A DNA stretch of 64,000 nt, from positions 62,001 to 126,000 of the forward strand of contig NZ_JBQEON010000018.1 in NCBI RefSeq assembly GCF_052045245.1. The letters are read 5' to 3'. The notes beneath the pieces were generated by a model that was given only the letters and a program-made list of their open reading frames with translations, searched no databases and had not been told where the DNA came from. Both the position numbers and the translations under genes were made by a program. This DNA is from Burkholderia sp052045245 (lineage in GTDB: Bacteria; Pseudomonadota; Gammaproteobacteria; Burkholderiales; Burkholderiaceae). Of the stretch, positions 52,292 to 61,028 are shown in pieces (positions within the stretch are counted from its first letter, which is position 1; each line of letters opens with the position of its first letter).

Positions 52292-52594
52292 TCACCCTCT
52301 GCAAAAACACAGACGTTCGGGGCGACATCGACGTCCTCAATCAGGGCCAACGTGTCGCTGCTCACGCCGCCAGAAATGCGTTCCAAGGACAGCCCGCGCT
52401 CACGCCTGCCGGGTTGTGGAACCTGTTCGCAACCATCTCTTGAATTCCAGATACGCAACGATGAAGCGGTGCCGGTACGGATGCGAGCGCGCGTAATGCC
52501 CCCTTGGCGAGAACCGCACGACGGACGTCGATCAATTCCCCCTGTGTTGCCCGTGGCATTGCCATCGCGGCCTCCTTACGTCGACTTGCGGCAC
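52292..52594. other. intergenic region, possible truncated cupin gene
   Basis: A minus-strand frame beginning near 52565 (MAMPRATQGELIDVRRAVLA) resembles the first residues of small Burkholderia cupins, but it then departs from the family. The rest has no recognised gene. It may be debris of a gene once downstream of the Sdh iron-sulfur gene. Confidence 0.3.
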
Positions 52595-53302
52595 TCAGAT
52601 CGTCCGGCGCGCAAGCATGGTCCGAATCTCGGAGATTGCCTTGGCCGGATTCAGCCCTTTGGGGCAGACGTCCGTGCAGTTCAATATCGTCCGACACCGG
52701 AAAAGACGGTACGGGTCATCAAGATTGTCAAGCCGCTCTCCCGTGCCCTCGTCGCGGGAATCGACCAGAAAGCGATAGGCTTGCAGAAGCCCGGCAGGAC
52801 CGACATATTTATCCGGATTCCACCAGTACGACGGGCACGCGCTGGAACAACACGCGCACAAGATGCACTCGTAGAGACCGTCAAGCTGATCGCGTTCCTC
52901 GGGTGACTGACGCCTTTCCCGCTCGGGCGGGGGGGTGTCGTTGATCAGGTATGGCTTGATCGAGTGGTACTGCTTGAAGAACGCGGTCATGTCCACGATC
53001 AGGTCGCGAACGACCGGCAACCCGGGCAGCGGCCGCAGGACCGTATGGCGAGGAAGGTCGTTGAGGTTGGTGATGCAGGCAAGCCCGTTCTTGCGGTTGA
53101 TGTTCATCGCATCCGAGCCGCACACGCCTTCACGGCACGAACGCCGAAAGCTTAGCGTTTCGTCCTGTGCCTTGAGCCGGACAAGGACATCCAGCAGCAT
53201 CCGGTCATTGGTGGTTATCTCGATCTCGAACGTTTGCATGTACGGCTTTGCATCGCGGTCAGGATCGTAGCGGAAAATTTCGAAGATTCTTGTGTCACTC
53301 AC
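52595..53302 (-). CDS. succinate dehydrogenase/fumarate reductase iron-sulfur subunit, orphan
   Basis: The 235 residues show all cluster motifs: [2Fe-2S] in RRSCREGVCGSDAM, [4Fe-4S] in CILCACCSSACPS and [3Fe-4S] in CRTILNCTDVCPKGLNP. No flavoprotein or membrane-anchor subunits are adjacent, so it would have to work with partners encoded elsewhere. It is probably a second copy beside the main sdhCDAB. Its location among FNR/NsrR-type genes suggests use at low oxygen. Confidence 0.9.
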   Translation of the reverse strand: MSDTRIFEIFRYDPDRDAKPYMQTFEIEITTNDRMLLDVLVRLKAQDETLSFRRSCREGVCGSDAMNINRKNGLACITNLNDLPRHTVLRPLPGLPVVRDLIVDMTAFFKQYHSIKPYLINDTPPPERERRQSPEERDQLDGLYECILCACCSSACPSYWWNPDKYVGPAGLLQAYRFLVDSRDEGTGERLDNLDDPYRLFRCRTILNCTDVCPKGLNPAKAISEIRTMLARRTI

Positions 53303-53808
53303 GATGTTCCTCCTCTGTGGAACGAATCTCGTATCGAGCGAGCGTTGTGCCTGACAGAACTCCCCGATGCCGCTCGTGGTCGCGTATCCCGAGCGCAGAA
53401 TTGGAGCACCTGCGGGCTCCAGTCATTGTTTGTGGCGGTCGGACACGTCGATACCGCAAGCCATGGCCGTTGTGCCCCAAACCCGGGCAATTCACAAATA
53501 GGCGTTGATCGCATCCCGCCCAAGCTGCTGCAATCGAATCACTTCATGGGCCATCAGCTCTCACCCTATCGAGATGGCATCGAGCGAGTTTTGCTCCAGG
53601 TCAAGACACATGATTTATGTCACATCATGATATAACCAAGTGGCCACCACGTTGGCGAGAAACAGACCACACCGTTCTCGTGCCCATGCTTGCGCGTTCG
53701 TATGTGAATCCATCCAGCCGTGTCGGTGCGCCGCAACGAAGTCGTTGCGAGTGCTGCACTCACCCGGCATGGGAAACGCGGCAGGCATGATATCGATGGG
53801 GAATACGC
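53303..53808. other. divergent intergenic region
   Basis: About 500 bases between the divergent iron-sulfur subunit and ferredoxin reductase genes, without a supported gene. An AT-rich stretch at 53605-53640 (ATGATTTATGTCACATCATGA) has a partial dyad (TGAT...ATCA) that could be a regulator site. Confidence 0.4.
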
Positions 53809-54867
53809 ATGACATCTTCGGAAACATTGCCGATCTCGAATCCTCTGCGAACCGATGTGCTAATCATCGGCGCAGGACCGGTGGGCCTGTTCGCCGCGTT
53901 CGAGGCGGGCGTTCTTGGGCTCTCGTGCCGGATTGTCGATGGGATCGACCGCCCGGGCGGCCAATGCATCGAGCTTTACCCAGACAAGCCGATCTACGAT
54001 ATCCCTGCGATTCCTTCGTGCACCGCACGAGAACTCGTCAATCGGCTCGTCGAACAATGCCGCCCATTCGATCCCCCGATGCATCTCGGCGAGCGCATCG
54101 AGAAGCTCGAACCACTCGAGGGCGGCCGCTGGCTTGCCAGCACCGACAAGGGGCGTCTGTTCGACGCTGCCGCGATCCTGATTGCCGCAGGCAACGGCGC
54201 ATTCGTGCCGCAGCGGCTGGCCCTCGACGAGGCGGCGCTTCTCGAGGGGCGTTGCGTCCATTACGGCATTTCCGATATGCACGCCTTTACCGGAAAAAGC
54301 GTCGTGGTTGCGGGTGGGGGCGACTCCGCGCTCGACTGGGCGCTCGCGCTGCGCTCGGCCGCGAGGCATGTCACGCTCGTTCATCGGCGCAGCGGCTTCA
54401 GCGCGACGGACTCGAGCGTCGCCCGACTACATCAAGCGGTAGCGGCAGGCGAGATGGATTTCGTGGTTGGCACGATTGCCGGACTGAATGCACCCGGGGG
54501 AATGCTGAAATCGATCGAGATTCGTCAGACCGACGACTCGGTGCGCATCGATGCCGATCAATTGCTCGTGCTGTACGGACTCGTCGCGGCTCTCGGCTCC
54601 ATCGCCAACTGGGGGATCGCTGTTCAGGCTGGACGGATCGCCGTCGATACGTCGTACTATGAAAGCTCACGACCTGGCATATTCGCAGCAGGCGACATCG
54701 CAGGCTACCCGAACAAGCAGCGGCTAATCTTATCCGGGTTTCATGAGGCTGCGCTTGCGCTGCGCAAAGCATACATGTATGCGTTCCCCGACAAGAAGCG
54801 TGTGCACGTGCATTCGAGCTACGACGCAAAGCTCGCCGAGCGCGTGTCGAGCGTTCACCCGGGTTGA
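53809..54867 (+). CDS. ferredoxin-NADP+ reductase, thioredoxin-reductase-like
   Basis: The 352-residue flavoprotein has an FAD-binding GAGPVGLFAAFEAG and CRIVDGIDRPGGQCIELYPDKPIYDIPA, which marks the TrxR-like FNR family. It also has an NADPH-binding GGGDSALDWALAL and a late FAD site (GIFAAGDIAGYPNKQRLILSGFHEAA). The CxxC pair of true thioredoxin reductase is absent. It supplies or takes electrons from ferredoxin/flavodoxin. Confidence 0.92.
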   Translation: MTSSETLPISNPLRTDVLIIGAGPVGLFAAFEAGVLGLSCRIVDGIDRPGGQCIELYPDKPIYDIPAIPSCTARELVNRLVEQCRPFDPPMHLGERIEKLEPLEGGRWLASTDKGRLFDAAAILIAAGNGAFVPQRLALDEAALLEGRCVHYGISDMHAFTGKSVVVAGGGDSALDWALALRSAARHVTLVHRRSGFSATDSSVARLHQAVAAGEMDFVVGTIAGLNAPGGMLKSIEIRQTDDSVRIDADQLLVLYGLVAALGSIANWGIAVQAGRIAVDTSYYESSRPGIFAAGDIAGYPNKQRLILSGFHEAALALRKAYMYAFPDKKRVHVHSSYDAKLAERVSSVHPG

Positions 54868-54899
54868 TGCACCTAGCACGTCACCGCGCTTTACCGATA

Positions 54900-55150
54900 T
54901 GCCAGTGTCGATCGTTCTTCGGTTCGCACGATGCTGGCGGGAAAAAACCGGTCCGAACCCGACGGACCGGTGCAAGCCTCACCTCATCGTCGACGCGCAA
55001 GGCATCCCGCTCGCGGTCATCGTGACTGCCGCGAATTGCAACGACATCACGCAACGCGATGCGTTGATCAAGGCGATTCCTCCCATTAGAGGAAAACGCG
55101 GACGCCCTCTGCGCAAACCGAAAATTGTTCAGGGCGACCGGGGCTAATCC
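54900..55150 (+). pseudogene. IS5-family transposase remnant
   Basis: From about 54945 the frame reads KTGPNPTDRCKPHLIVDAQGIPL...TAANCNDITQRDALI...IRGKRGRPLRKPKIVQGDRG and then a stop. This is the central DDE part of IS5/IS427-type transposases. Both ends are missing and I see no terminal inverted repeats. The next 250 bases hold no intact gene. Confidence 0.75.
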
Positions 55151-55568
55151 AGAAGTTCGCACACGATCATTGCGGCGCCGGCGCCCTCCTGGAGTGCGGA
55201 TGGAACAATTCGTGGAAATGATTCGTGGTCGGTTGGATTGGCAAGCTCAATGCCTGCTGACGCTTGCCGCAGCTGAGAATCAGTTCGAGCGCCTCGAGGA
55301 ACGGAGCTTCGAATTCATTTTCTGGATCCATTTAGATGCGACCGCCGACGGCGATCACAATAAACGTGGCAACCCGGTCGGTCGCCTTTCAATTGAGACA
55401 GAAAGGCGGGAGTGACGTGTGACCAGCTTTACGCCGGTGGCACAGCGAGGTCAGCAATGCTGTGTGGTTGTGCGAGGTCGGGCGAAGTCGCCACAACCGG
55501 TATTCCGATCCGGACGCCGCATAGCTCGGTGGAAGTTCCGCGCCGCTCCCGCGAGAACCACTCATCGT
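55151..55568. other. island right-end debris
   Basis: No intact gene. The interval lies between the transposase remnant and the right 22-bp repeat. Open frames here have no recognisable domain. Confidence 0.4.
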
Positions 55569-55590
55569 GTGGGGGCAAATGTGGGGGCAA
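55569..55590 (+). repeat. right copy of 22-bp island-end repeat
   Basis: Identical over 22 bp to 3280-3301 and in direct orientation, 56 bases from the 3' end of tRNA-Pro. This is the expected position of an integrase arm site beside a tRNA attachment site. Confidence 0.75.
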
Positions 55591-55602
55591 AATCCGCCCC
55601 AA

Positions 55603-55639
55603 ATGGAAAAGGACTTACGGCTTTCACCGTAAGTCCTTG
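55603..55639 (-). terminator. tRNA-Pro terminator
   Basis: The 12-bp stem AAGGACTTACGG / CCGTAAGTCCTT with a short loop lies just past the 3' end of the tRNA on the minus strand, with TTTTCC after it. Confidence 0.8.
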
Positions 55640-55646
55640 ATTTTCC

Positions 55647-55723
<77 letters not shown>

Positions 55724-55880
55724 AAAGAAGAAAATTATAACAGACAGTTAGCCGATTTAGAACGGGTCGCATGCATTTTGTGAATATTCCCCGCCAAATT
55801 TTTCAGCGTGGCGTGGCCGAGTCGCTACCGGCAGCGCATGCCACCGCGTCCGCACGTCAACCGTGCGACCGCCTCGTGCA

Positions 55881-56594
55881 TCACCGGATGCGCGCGACAC
55901 AGATCACCGTCAGGCCCGCAACCCGGTTGAACCGGAACATCGGCAACTCGGCCCGGCAGATCAGCTTGAGCAGCCCGTTGACGACCGGATGATGGCGGCG
56001 CAATTGCGAGGCCGGCTCGCGCGGTTGCCGACGCGCCCGCTCGCCCAGTCGCAACGCCGCCGCGAGCGGAAACGTGAAGCCGAAGTAGTAAGCGCTGCGC
56101 TCGATCTCGAGACCCGCGCGACGCGCGACGTCCTCGAGGCCCTCGAGCGTATACCTGCGCTTGTGCTCGAGAAAATCGTCATGCGCGCTCCACAGGAACT
56201 GAAACGCGGGCACCGTGATCAGGAACCGACTGCCCTGCGGCGCGCCCGCGACATATCGGGCAAGCAGCCCGACATCGTCATCGACGTGCTCGAGCACGTC
56301 CATCAGCAACACGAGATCGGCATCGAACCGTTCGACGGCCCGGCGAAAGTGGACGGGCTTGCCGGCCGCCTCCCCATCGGTATCGTCGGCGTAGCTCGTA
56401 TCGACGCACCATGCTTCCGTCGCCTGCGTGCGCTCGAGCAGATGCCTGGAGAAGAAACCGGAGCCCGCGCCGACGTCGAGTATCCGGTTCGGGTCCGATG
56501 TGCCCAGGAACCGGCGGATCGCGCTCGCCTTCGACGCGTAGTACCAGTGATCGCCGACATCCGCTCCCAATACGTCGAGTTCCTTCAGATCCAT
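55881..56594 (-). CDS. class I SAM-dependent methyltransferase
   Basis: The 237-residue product has a Rossmann methyltransferase domain: motif I NRILDVGAGSGFFSRHL, then AWCVDTSYA and the acidic LVLLMDVLEHVDDDVGLL, followed by FLITVPAFQFLWSAHDDFLEHKRRYTLEGL. The last is typical of methyltransferases near glycan or lipid synthesis genes. The C-terminal part has two hydrophobic segments that may contact the membrane. Substrate unknown. The start MDLKELDVLGADVG is preferred, with an upstream ATG possible. Confidence 0.85.
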   Translation of the reverse strand: MDLKELDVLGADVGDHWYYASKASAIRRFLGTSDPNRILDVGAGSGFFSRHLLERTQATEAWCVDTSYADDTDGEAAGKPVHFRRAVERFDADLVLLMDVLEHVDDDVGLLARYVAGAPQGSRFLITVPAFQFLWSAHDDFLEHKRRYTLEGLEDVARRAGLEIERSAYYFGFTFPLAAALRLGERARRQPREPASQLRRHHPVVNGLLKLICRAELPMFRFNRVAGLTVICVARIR

Positions 56595-56927
56595 GACGCC
56601 TCCCCCGTGTCGGCCACCATGCATTGATCTTTACAGCCACTGATGCCGATCTTACCGCGCTGCGGCCGCCGAATGTACGGCGACACGCACGGATCGCACC
56701 GGCAACCCGCACACGTCCTGATCGAAAAGGACGATGGCCGTTTCGCTGCGGATCGCTACCGTGCGCTTACCCGGCGCGAACTCGACACGCCCGGTGCATC
56801 GTCCGGCTGCATGCCGATCGACACGGCACCGCTGCGCTTTGCCGCGCCGCGCGGAAACACCGCCAGCGGTTTCGGTCGCCAACGCGGTCGCGACCTCCTG
56901 CAAACCGTCTCCGACCAAGGTCCGTGC

Positions 56928-57386
56928 ATGAACCAGACACACGCAATTCCCCGTCGACATTTTCTCCTGCTGGGCGCCGGCACGCTAGGCATCGCGTTGG
57001 GCAGCGCGTCGCTGCTGTCCGCCTGCGGCGGCGACGCGATCTCGGTCGCGCCCGTCACGACGCCCCGGCTCGCTTCGGCAGCGAACTTTCGTGACACCGC
57101 GGGGCCGGACGGAACGGGCTACGCCACGACGAGCGGCGCAGCGATGAAAAAAGGCGCGCTCTACCGGTCGTCCGCGCTCGCGCTGTCCGCAGCCGACCTC
57201 GCAACGATCGACACGCTCGGCATCACGCAGGTCCGCGATCTGCGCACGACAGCCGAAATCCATACGCAGCCGGACGTACCGCTGGCCGGCGCCACCCGGC
57301 AGAACCTCAACGTGCTCGGCGTGGCCAATCTCGCCCCGCCTCCGACCAGCGGCGCGGCTGCCGTGGCCTTCACCAGGCGACCCTGA
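56928..57386 (+). pseudogene. truncated tyrosine-phosphatase-like lipoprotein
   Basis: The frame starts with a Tat-like/lipoprotein leader (RRHFLLLGAGTLGIALGSASLLSACGG) and the first block of bacterial dual-specificity phosphatases (NFRDTAGPDG, GALYRSSALALSAADLATIDTLGITQVRDLRTTAE). It stops after 152 codons, before the HCxxGKDRT catalytic loop. No catalytic part is found downstream, so it is inactive unless the stop is an error. Confidence 0.7.
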
Positions 57387-57515
57387 ATGCGATCCGGCAG
57401 CGCATGCTGGTGTGACGGGCCGCGGGCGGCGATAGCGAGACAGCGTCGGCCGCCGCCGTGGCGGGCTGCACGCCAATGCTGAAACTGTCGTCATCCGGCC
57501 CGCAAACCCGCGTCC

Positions 57516-57554
57516 GCCAATGCCAACGCCAACGCCAATGCCAATGCCAACGCC
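57516..57554 (+). repeat. hexanucleotide repeat (GCCAAY)n
   Basis: Six and a half tandem copies of GCCAAT/GCCAAC in the region downstream of the broken phosphatase gene. Repeat number could vary by slippage. One frame would encode Ala-Asn repeats and another Pro-Met/Thr repeats; neither belongs to a clear gene. Confidence 0.75.
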
Positions 57555-57802
57555 GGCGCCGGGTTTGCCGATCCGGCCCAGGACGCGCCATCCACCCGAC
57601 CGAAAAAACCAAACGACCGTTTGATCTCACGGCCCTGCAGCCGCGAATCCATTGTCGCGTCGCGCCCCGCGCCGCGCCGGCCCGGCCACCGCTGTTTGGT
57701 AACGCCGCTCTAGCGCGCTATGACACACTGCACGGCATCGACGCTGGCGCCGTGCATTGGCCGCGCGCCCTCGCCGATCACGACAAGACATGGAGACAGA
57801 CG

Positions 57803-60013
57803 ATGCGGAATGCGGTCCGGCGCGGCCATCGCACGCCTTTGGCAATGTTCGACTGGATGTCCGGCCCGCAACGCGCGGCCGCCCCGGTTTCCTACGGCAT
57901 CTCCCGTGCACTCGGCTGCGGCGCGCTGGGGCTCGCGCTGCTCTGCACCGGCTGCGCGGAATCGGCCGCGCAGCGCGACGGCAATGCGTCGATCGCCTCG
58001 ACGAAGATCGAGCGCACCAAAGCCGAACGCCTCGCCCACGAGCAACAGATCGCCCGTACCGTGCCGTCGCTCGCATCGATCAGTCTGACGCAGCCGCGCC
58101 CGTTCACGCTGCGCGACTCGGGCCAGAACGGCGCGATGACGTTTCTGCGCGACGTCGATTTCCGCATCGTCAACAACCTCGGCTTCTTCATCCATCAACT
58201 GTCCGCGACACTGGTGCCGACGCAAACCGGCGCGCCGATCGTGTTCGACGATCCGACGAGCTTCGAGATCGACGTGCACGAAGGCAGGGTCACACTCGAC
58301 AACGCGAAGCTGACCGCGCTCTTCAACACCTACATCTTCGGCTACCGCAATGCGCCGCTGCGCAAGCTCGCGGTCTCGGCCGGCGACGGCGTGATCCATC
58401 TGCAAGGCGAGATGCAGCGCGACGGCTGGGTACCGTTCTCGCTGACCGGCTCGCTCGCGATCCGTGACGGCAGCCAGCTCGTGTTCCACCCGACCGGCGT
58501 GCGCGTGTCGGGAATCAATGCGGAGCCGGTGATGCGTGCGGCCAACGTGAAGATGGCCGATCTGCTGAAGGTCGAGACACCGATCGCACGGCTCGCCGGC
58601 GACGACCTCGTGATGTCGGTCGACAAGCTGATGCCGCCGCCGCGGCTGAAAATCCGGATCACCGCGCTGCGCGTGACGCCGGCCGGCCTCGACCTGACGC
58701 TCGACGACGGCTCGCATGCCGGCTTCGCGCTGCCGCCGAACGCACCGCAACAGGCGATGTACATTCGCGGCGGCGACGTGAAATTCATGCGCTCGATGCC
58801 GATGAACGCCGACATCCTGATCGGCCCCGTCGATCCGGCGAAACGCGACCAGCATTTCGTGTTCGACCTGTATCACTATCGTGATCAGGTGTCGGCCGGC
58901 TATTTCAATTTCGACGAAAGCGGCGCGATGGCGATCCGGATGCCGTCGTATGCCGGCCCGGCAAGCGGCGCCGCGCTCGGCAATGCGGCCGCTCGCCTGA
59001 ACGACAGCTTCCTCGCCGCGCAGCAGAGCGCGTTGCGCGATTCGCGCCAGCACTGGGAAGCGTTTGCGCTCGCGGCCAGCGCACCGCAGCCCGGCATGCA
59101 GAAAGTCGCGATGCGGCGCGCGTCGGCCACGCCGTTCAACGAACGCCACGTGTCGAACCGCAATCCGACGATCCACCTGCACAACGTCGACTTCAACCTG
59201 TCCGGCGACATCGGCTTCCATGTCGAGGATCTCGACGTCCAGATGATCGCGAAACGGCCCGGCGAACCTGTCGACCTCGACGATCCGAACCAGTACGACA
59301 TCCGCATTCTCGGCGGGACGGTCGTCGAATCGTGGAAGGCGATGTCGGCGCTCTTCAACGACTACCTGCTCGACTACGCGCCGCGCTCGCTGAACGACCT
59401 GCAATTGAGCGCGGATGGCGGGGATTTGCGGGTCCAGGGCGGCATCAAGCTCTGGAATCACGTGCCCGGCGTATGGCTGCCGACCGACATGAAGGGCTCG
59501 CTGTCGGTGCTCGACGACCGGCACCTCGCGTTCAAGCCGTCGCAAGTGTCGGTGCTGGGCATCCCGCAAGCGAAGCTGCTGCGCTCGCTCGGCATCGAAC
59601 TCGCGTCGCTGACGCCGCTGCAGCGCCGCGGCGCGGAACTGCGCGGCGACACGCTCGTGCTCGATCAGTACACCGTATTTCCGCCGCCGGTGCTGAACGG
59701 CAAGCTCGGCCATGCGACGGTCGAACGCGACGGATTGCGGCTCACGTTCCGGCGCGCCGCCGACGCGCCCGCACCGAAGCGGCCGCAGATCGACGCGCCG
59801 AGCTACATGTGGATGGAAGGTGGCGACATGAAGATGTTCAACGTGCTGGAGCTGAACGTGCGCGCGTTGATCCGGAATTCGGCCGAGGCCGGCCCGATGC
59901 GTTTCGACCTGTACGGCTACCGCAGCCAGGTCGCGCAGGGGTCGGTGCGGATGCTGCCGGATGGCACGCTGGTCGTCGACATGGGCAAGCCGAATCCACT
60001 CGCATCGCGCTGA
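57803..60013 (+). CDS. large lipoprotein with duplicated domain, function unknown
   Basis: The 736-residue product has a leader ending in the lipobox LLCTGCAES. The body is two homologous beta-rich halves. Half one begins FLRDVDFRIVNNLGFFIHQL and has TALFNTYIFGYRNAPLRKL. Half two begins LHNVDFNLSGDIGFHVEDL and has SALFNDYLLDYAPRSLNDL. Both then have LTGSLAIRDGSQLVF / MKGSLSVLDDRHLAF, a 'PPP' turn (LMPPPRLKI / VFPPPVLNG), and a final 'YIRGGDVKF / YMWMEGGDMKMF' unit. This looks like an internal gene duplication in an envelope lipoprotein. GGAGA precedes ATG 57803. Long open frames on the other strand are shadows. Confidence 0.78.
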   Translation: MRNAVRRGHRTPLAMFDWMSGPQRAAAPVSYGISRALGCGALGLALLCTGCAESAAQRDGNASIASTKIERTKAERLAHEQQIARTVPSLASISLTQPRPFTLRDSGQNGAMTFLRDVDFRIVNNLGFFIHQLSATLVPTQTGAPIVFDDPTSFEIDVHEGRVTLDNAKLTALFNTYIFGYRNAPLRKLAVSAGDGVIHLQGEMQRDGWVPFSLTGSLAIRDGSQLVFHPTGVRVSGINAEPVMRAANVKMADLLKVETPIARLAGDDLVMSVDKLMPPPRLKIRITALRVTPAGLDLTLDDGSHAGFALPPNAPQQAMYIRGGDVKFMRSMPMNADILIGPVDPAKRDQHFVFDLYHYRDQVSAGYFNFDESGAMAIRMPSYAGPASGAALGNAAARLNDSFLAAQQSALRDSRQHWEAFALAASAPQPGMQKVAMRRASATPFNERHVSNRNPTIHLHNVDFNLSGDIGFHVEDLDVQMIAKRPGEPVDLDDPNQYDIRILGGTVVESWKAMSALFNDYLLDYAPRSLNDLQLSADGGDLRVQGGIKLWNHVPGVWLPTDMKGSLSVLDDRHLAFKPSQVSVLGIPQAKLLRSLGIELASLTPLQRRGAELRGDTLVLDQYTVFPPPVLNGKLGHATVERDGLRLTFRRAADAPAPKRPQIDAPSYMWMEGGDMKMFNVLELNVRALIRNSAEAGPMRFDLYGYRSQVAQGSVRMLPDGTLVVDMGKPNPLASR

Positions 60014-60034
60014 CGTGCGCAGGGCGCAGGCGTG

Positions 60035-60072
60035 AAAAAGCCCGGTGGCGTTTCATTCGCCAACCGGGCTTG
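60035..60072 (-). terminator. terminator of the merR-ihfA-pheT side
   Basis: Stem AGCCCGGT / ACCGGGCT with an inner GGCG/CGCC pair and loop. On the minus strand it is followed by TTTTTCACG. It lies about 20 bases past the merR stop and separates it from the convergent lipoprotein gene. Confidence 0.75.
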
Positions 60073-60093
60073 TTCCTGAATCGGGCATCGCGC

Positions 60094-60507
60094 TCAGTCG
60101 TGTTTCAATCCGTCGATCACGTCGAGGAGTGCCTGCCGCAACGCGATCACATCGACCGTTGCGCCCGGCTTGCCCGCTGCATGCGCTTCGGCGACCGGCA
60201 CTTCCGGCTCGGCCGGCTCGGCGGCAGCGCGTTCGCTGCCTGGTGAATCGAGCCGGTTGCGCGCCCCATTGATCGTGAACCCCTGTTCGTACAGCAACTC
60301 GCGAATCCGCCGGATCAGCAGGACTTCGTGGTGCTGGTAATACCGGCGATTGCCGCGCCGCTTCACCGGCCGCAACTGCGTGAACTCCTGTTCCCAGTAA
60401 CGCAGCACGTGCGGCTTGACCCCGCACAGTTCGCTGACTTCGCCGATCGTGAAGTAGCGCTTCGCGGGAATCGGAGGCAAGACGACTTTCTCAACCGTAG
60501 TGGTCAT
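60094..60507 (-). CDS. MerR-family transcriptional regulator
   Basis: The 137 residues hold an N-terminal MerR winged helix (RYFTIGEVSELCGVKPHVLRYWEQEF, RRGNRRYYQHHEVLLIRRIRELLYEQGFTINGARNRL). A short Ala/Glu/Pro-rich C-terminus follows, without a ligand domain. This is the small MerR protein regularly found after ihfA in beta-proteobacteria. Confidence 0.93.
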   Translation of the reverse strand: MTTTVEKVVLPPIPAKRYFTIGEVSELCGVKPHVLRYWEQEFTQLRPVKRRGNRRYYQHHEVLLIRRIRELLYEQGFTINGARNRLDSPGSERAAAEPAEPEVPVAEAHAAGKPGATVDVIALRQALLDVIDGLKHD

Positions 60508-60570
60508 CGTCGGTTAACCGTCGGTAAAGGGTGCGCGGGGGCCGCGCGGAGACGTCGGCGCGCGCGGGCG

Positions 60571-60966
60571 TTACTCCGCGCCGTTTTCGACCAGCGCCTT
60601 CAGCTTCTGGCTCGCGTGGAAGGTTACCACCCGGCGAGCCGCGATCGGAATCGCCTCGCCCGTCTTCGGATTGCGGCCCGGACGCTGCGGCTTGTCGCGC
60701 AGCTGGAAGTTGCCGAATCCCGACAGCTTGACGCTTTCACCGTTTTCGAGCGCGTCGCGGATCACTTCGAAAAACGCCTCGACCATGTCCTTCGCTTCAC
60801 GCTTGTTCAGCCCGACACTGTCGAACAGCAACTCCGCCAGCTCCGCTTTCGTCAGCGTCGGCGTCTCGGCGGACGCCGGCGCCGAAGCGTCGCGGTTCAT
60901 GGCACTGCGTTGCGCCGTCAGGAGGGCTTCGAATTCACTCGAGGTCATGTCGTTCATATCTGCCAT
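60571..60966 (-). CDS. ihfA: integration host factor alpha subunit
   Basis: The 131-residue DNA-bending protein has the HU/IHF core (TLTKAELAELLFDSVGLNKREAKDMVEAFFEVI) and GFGNFQLRDKPQRPGRNPKTGEAIPIAARRVVTF. It has an N-terminal extension of about 30 residues compared with E. coli IHF-alpha, common in Burkholderia. Starts at 60966, 60957 or 60948 are all possible. It follows pheT as in most proteobacteria, and IHF is also a cofactor for many integrases. Confidence 0.95.
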   Translation of the reverse strand: MADMNDMTSSEFEALLTAQRSAMNRDASAPASAETPTLTKAELAELLFDSVGLNKREAKDMVEAFFEVIRDALENGESVKLSGFGNFQLRDKPQRPGRNPKTGEAIPIAARRVVTFHASQKLKALVENGAE

Positions 60967-61028
60967 ACAGCGCGTTAAACCAAAACTTGCGATGGGAAAA
61001 GCCACCCGCGAACGGGCGGCCCCTCTCC

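Noticed and set aside
57516..57554. CRISPR-like repeats
   Set aside because: These are contiguous 6-bp units without spacers. No CRISPR array or cas gene is present in the window.
57710..59713. 667-codon minus-strand open frame
   Set aside because: Antisense to the duplicated-domain lipoprotein; composition Arg/His/Asp-rich, no start signal, no domain.
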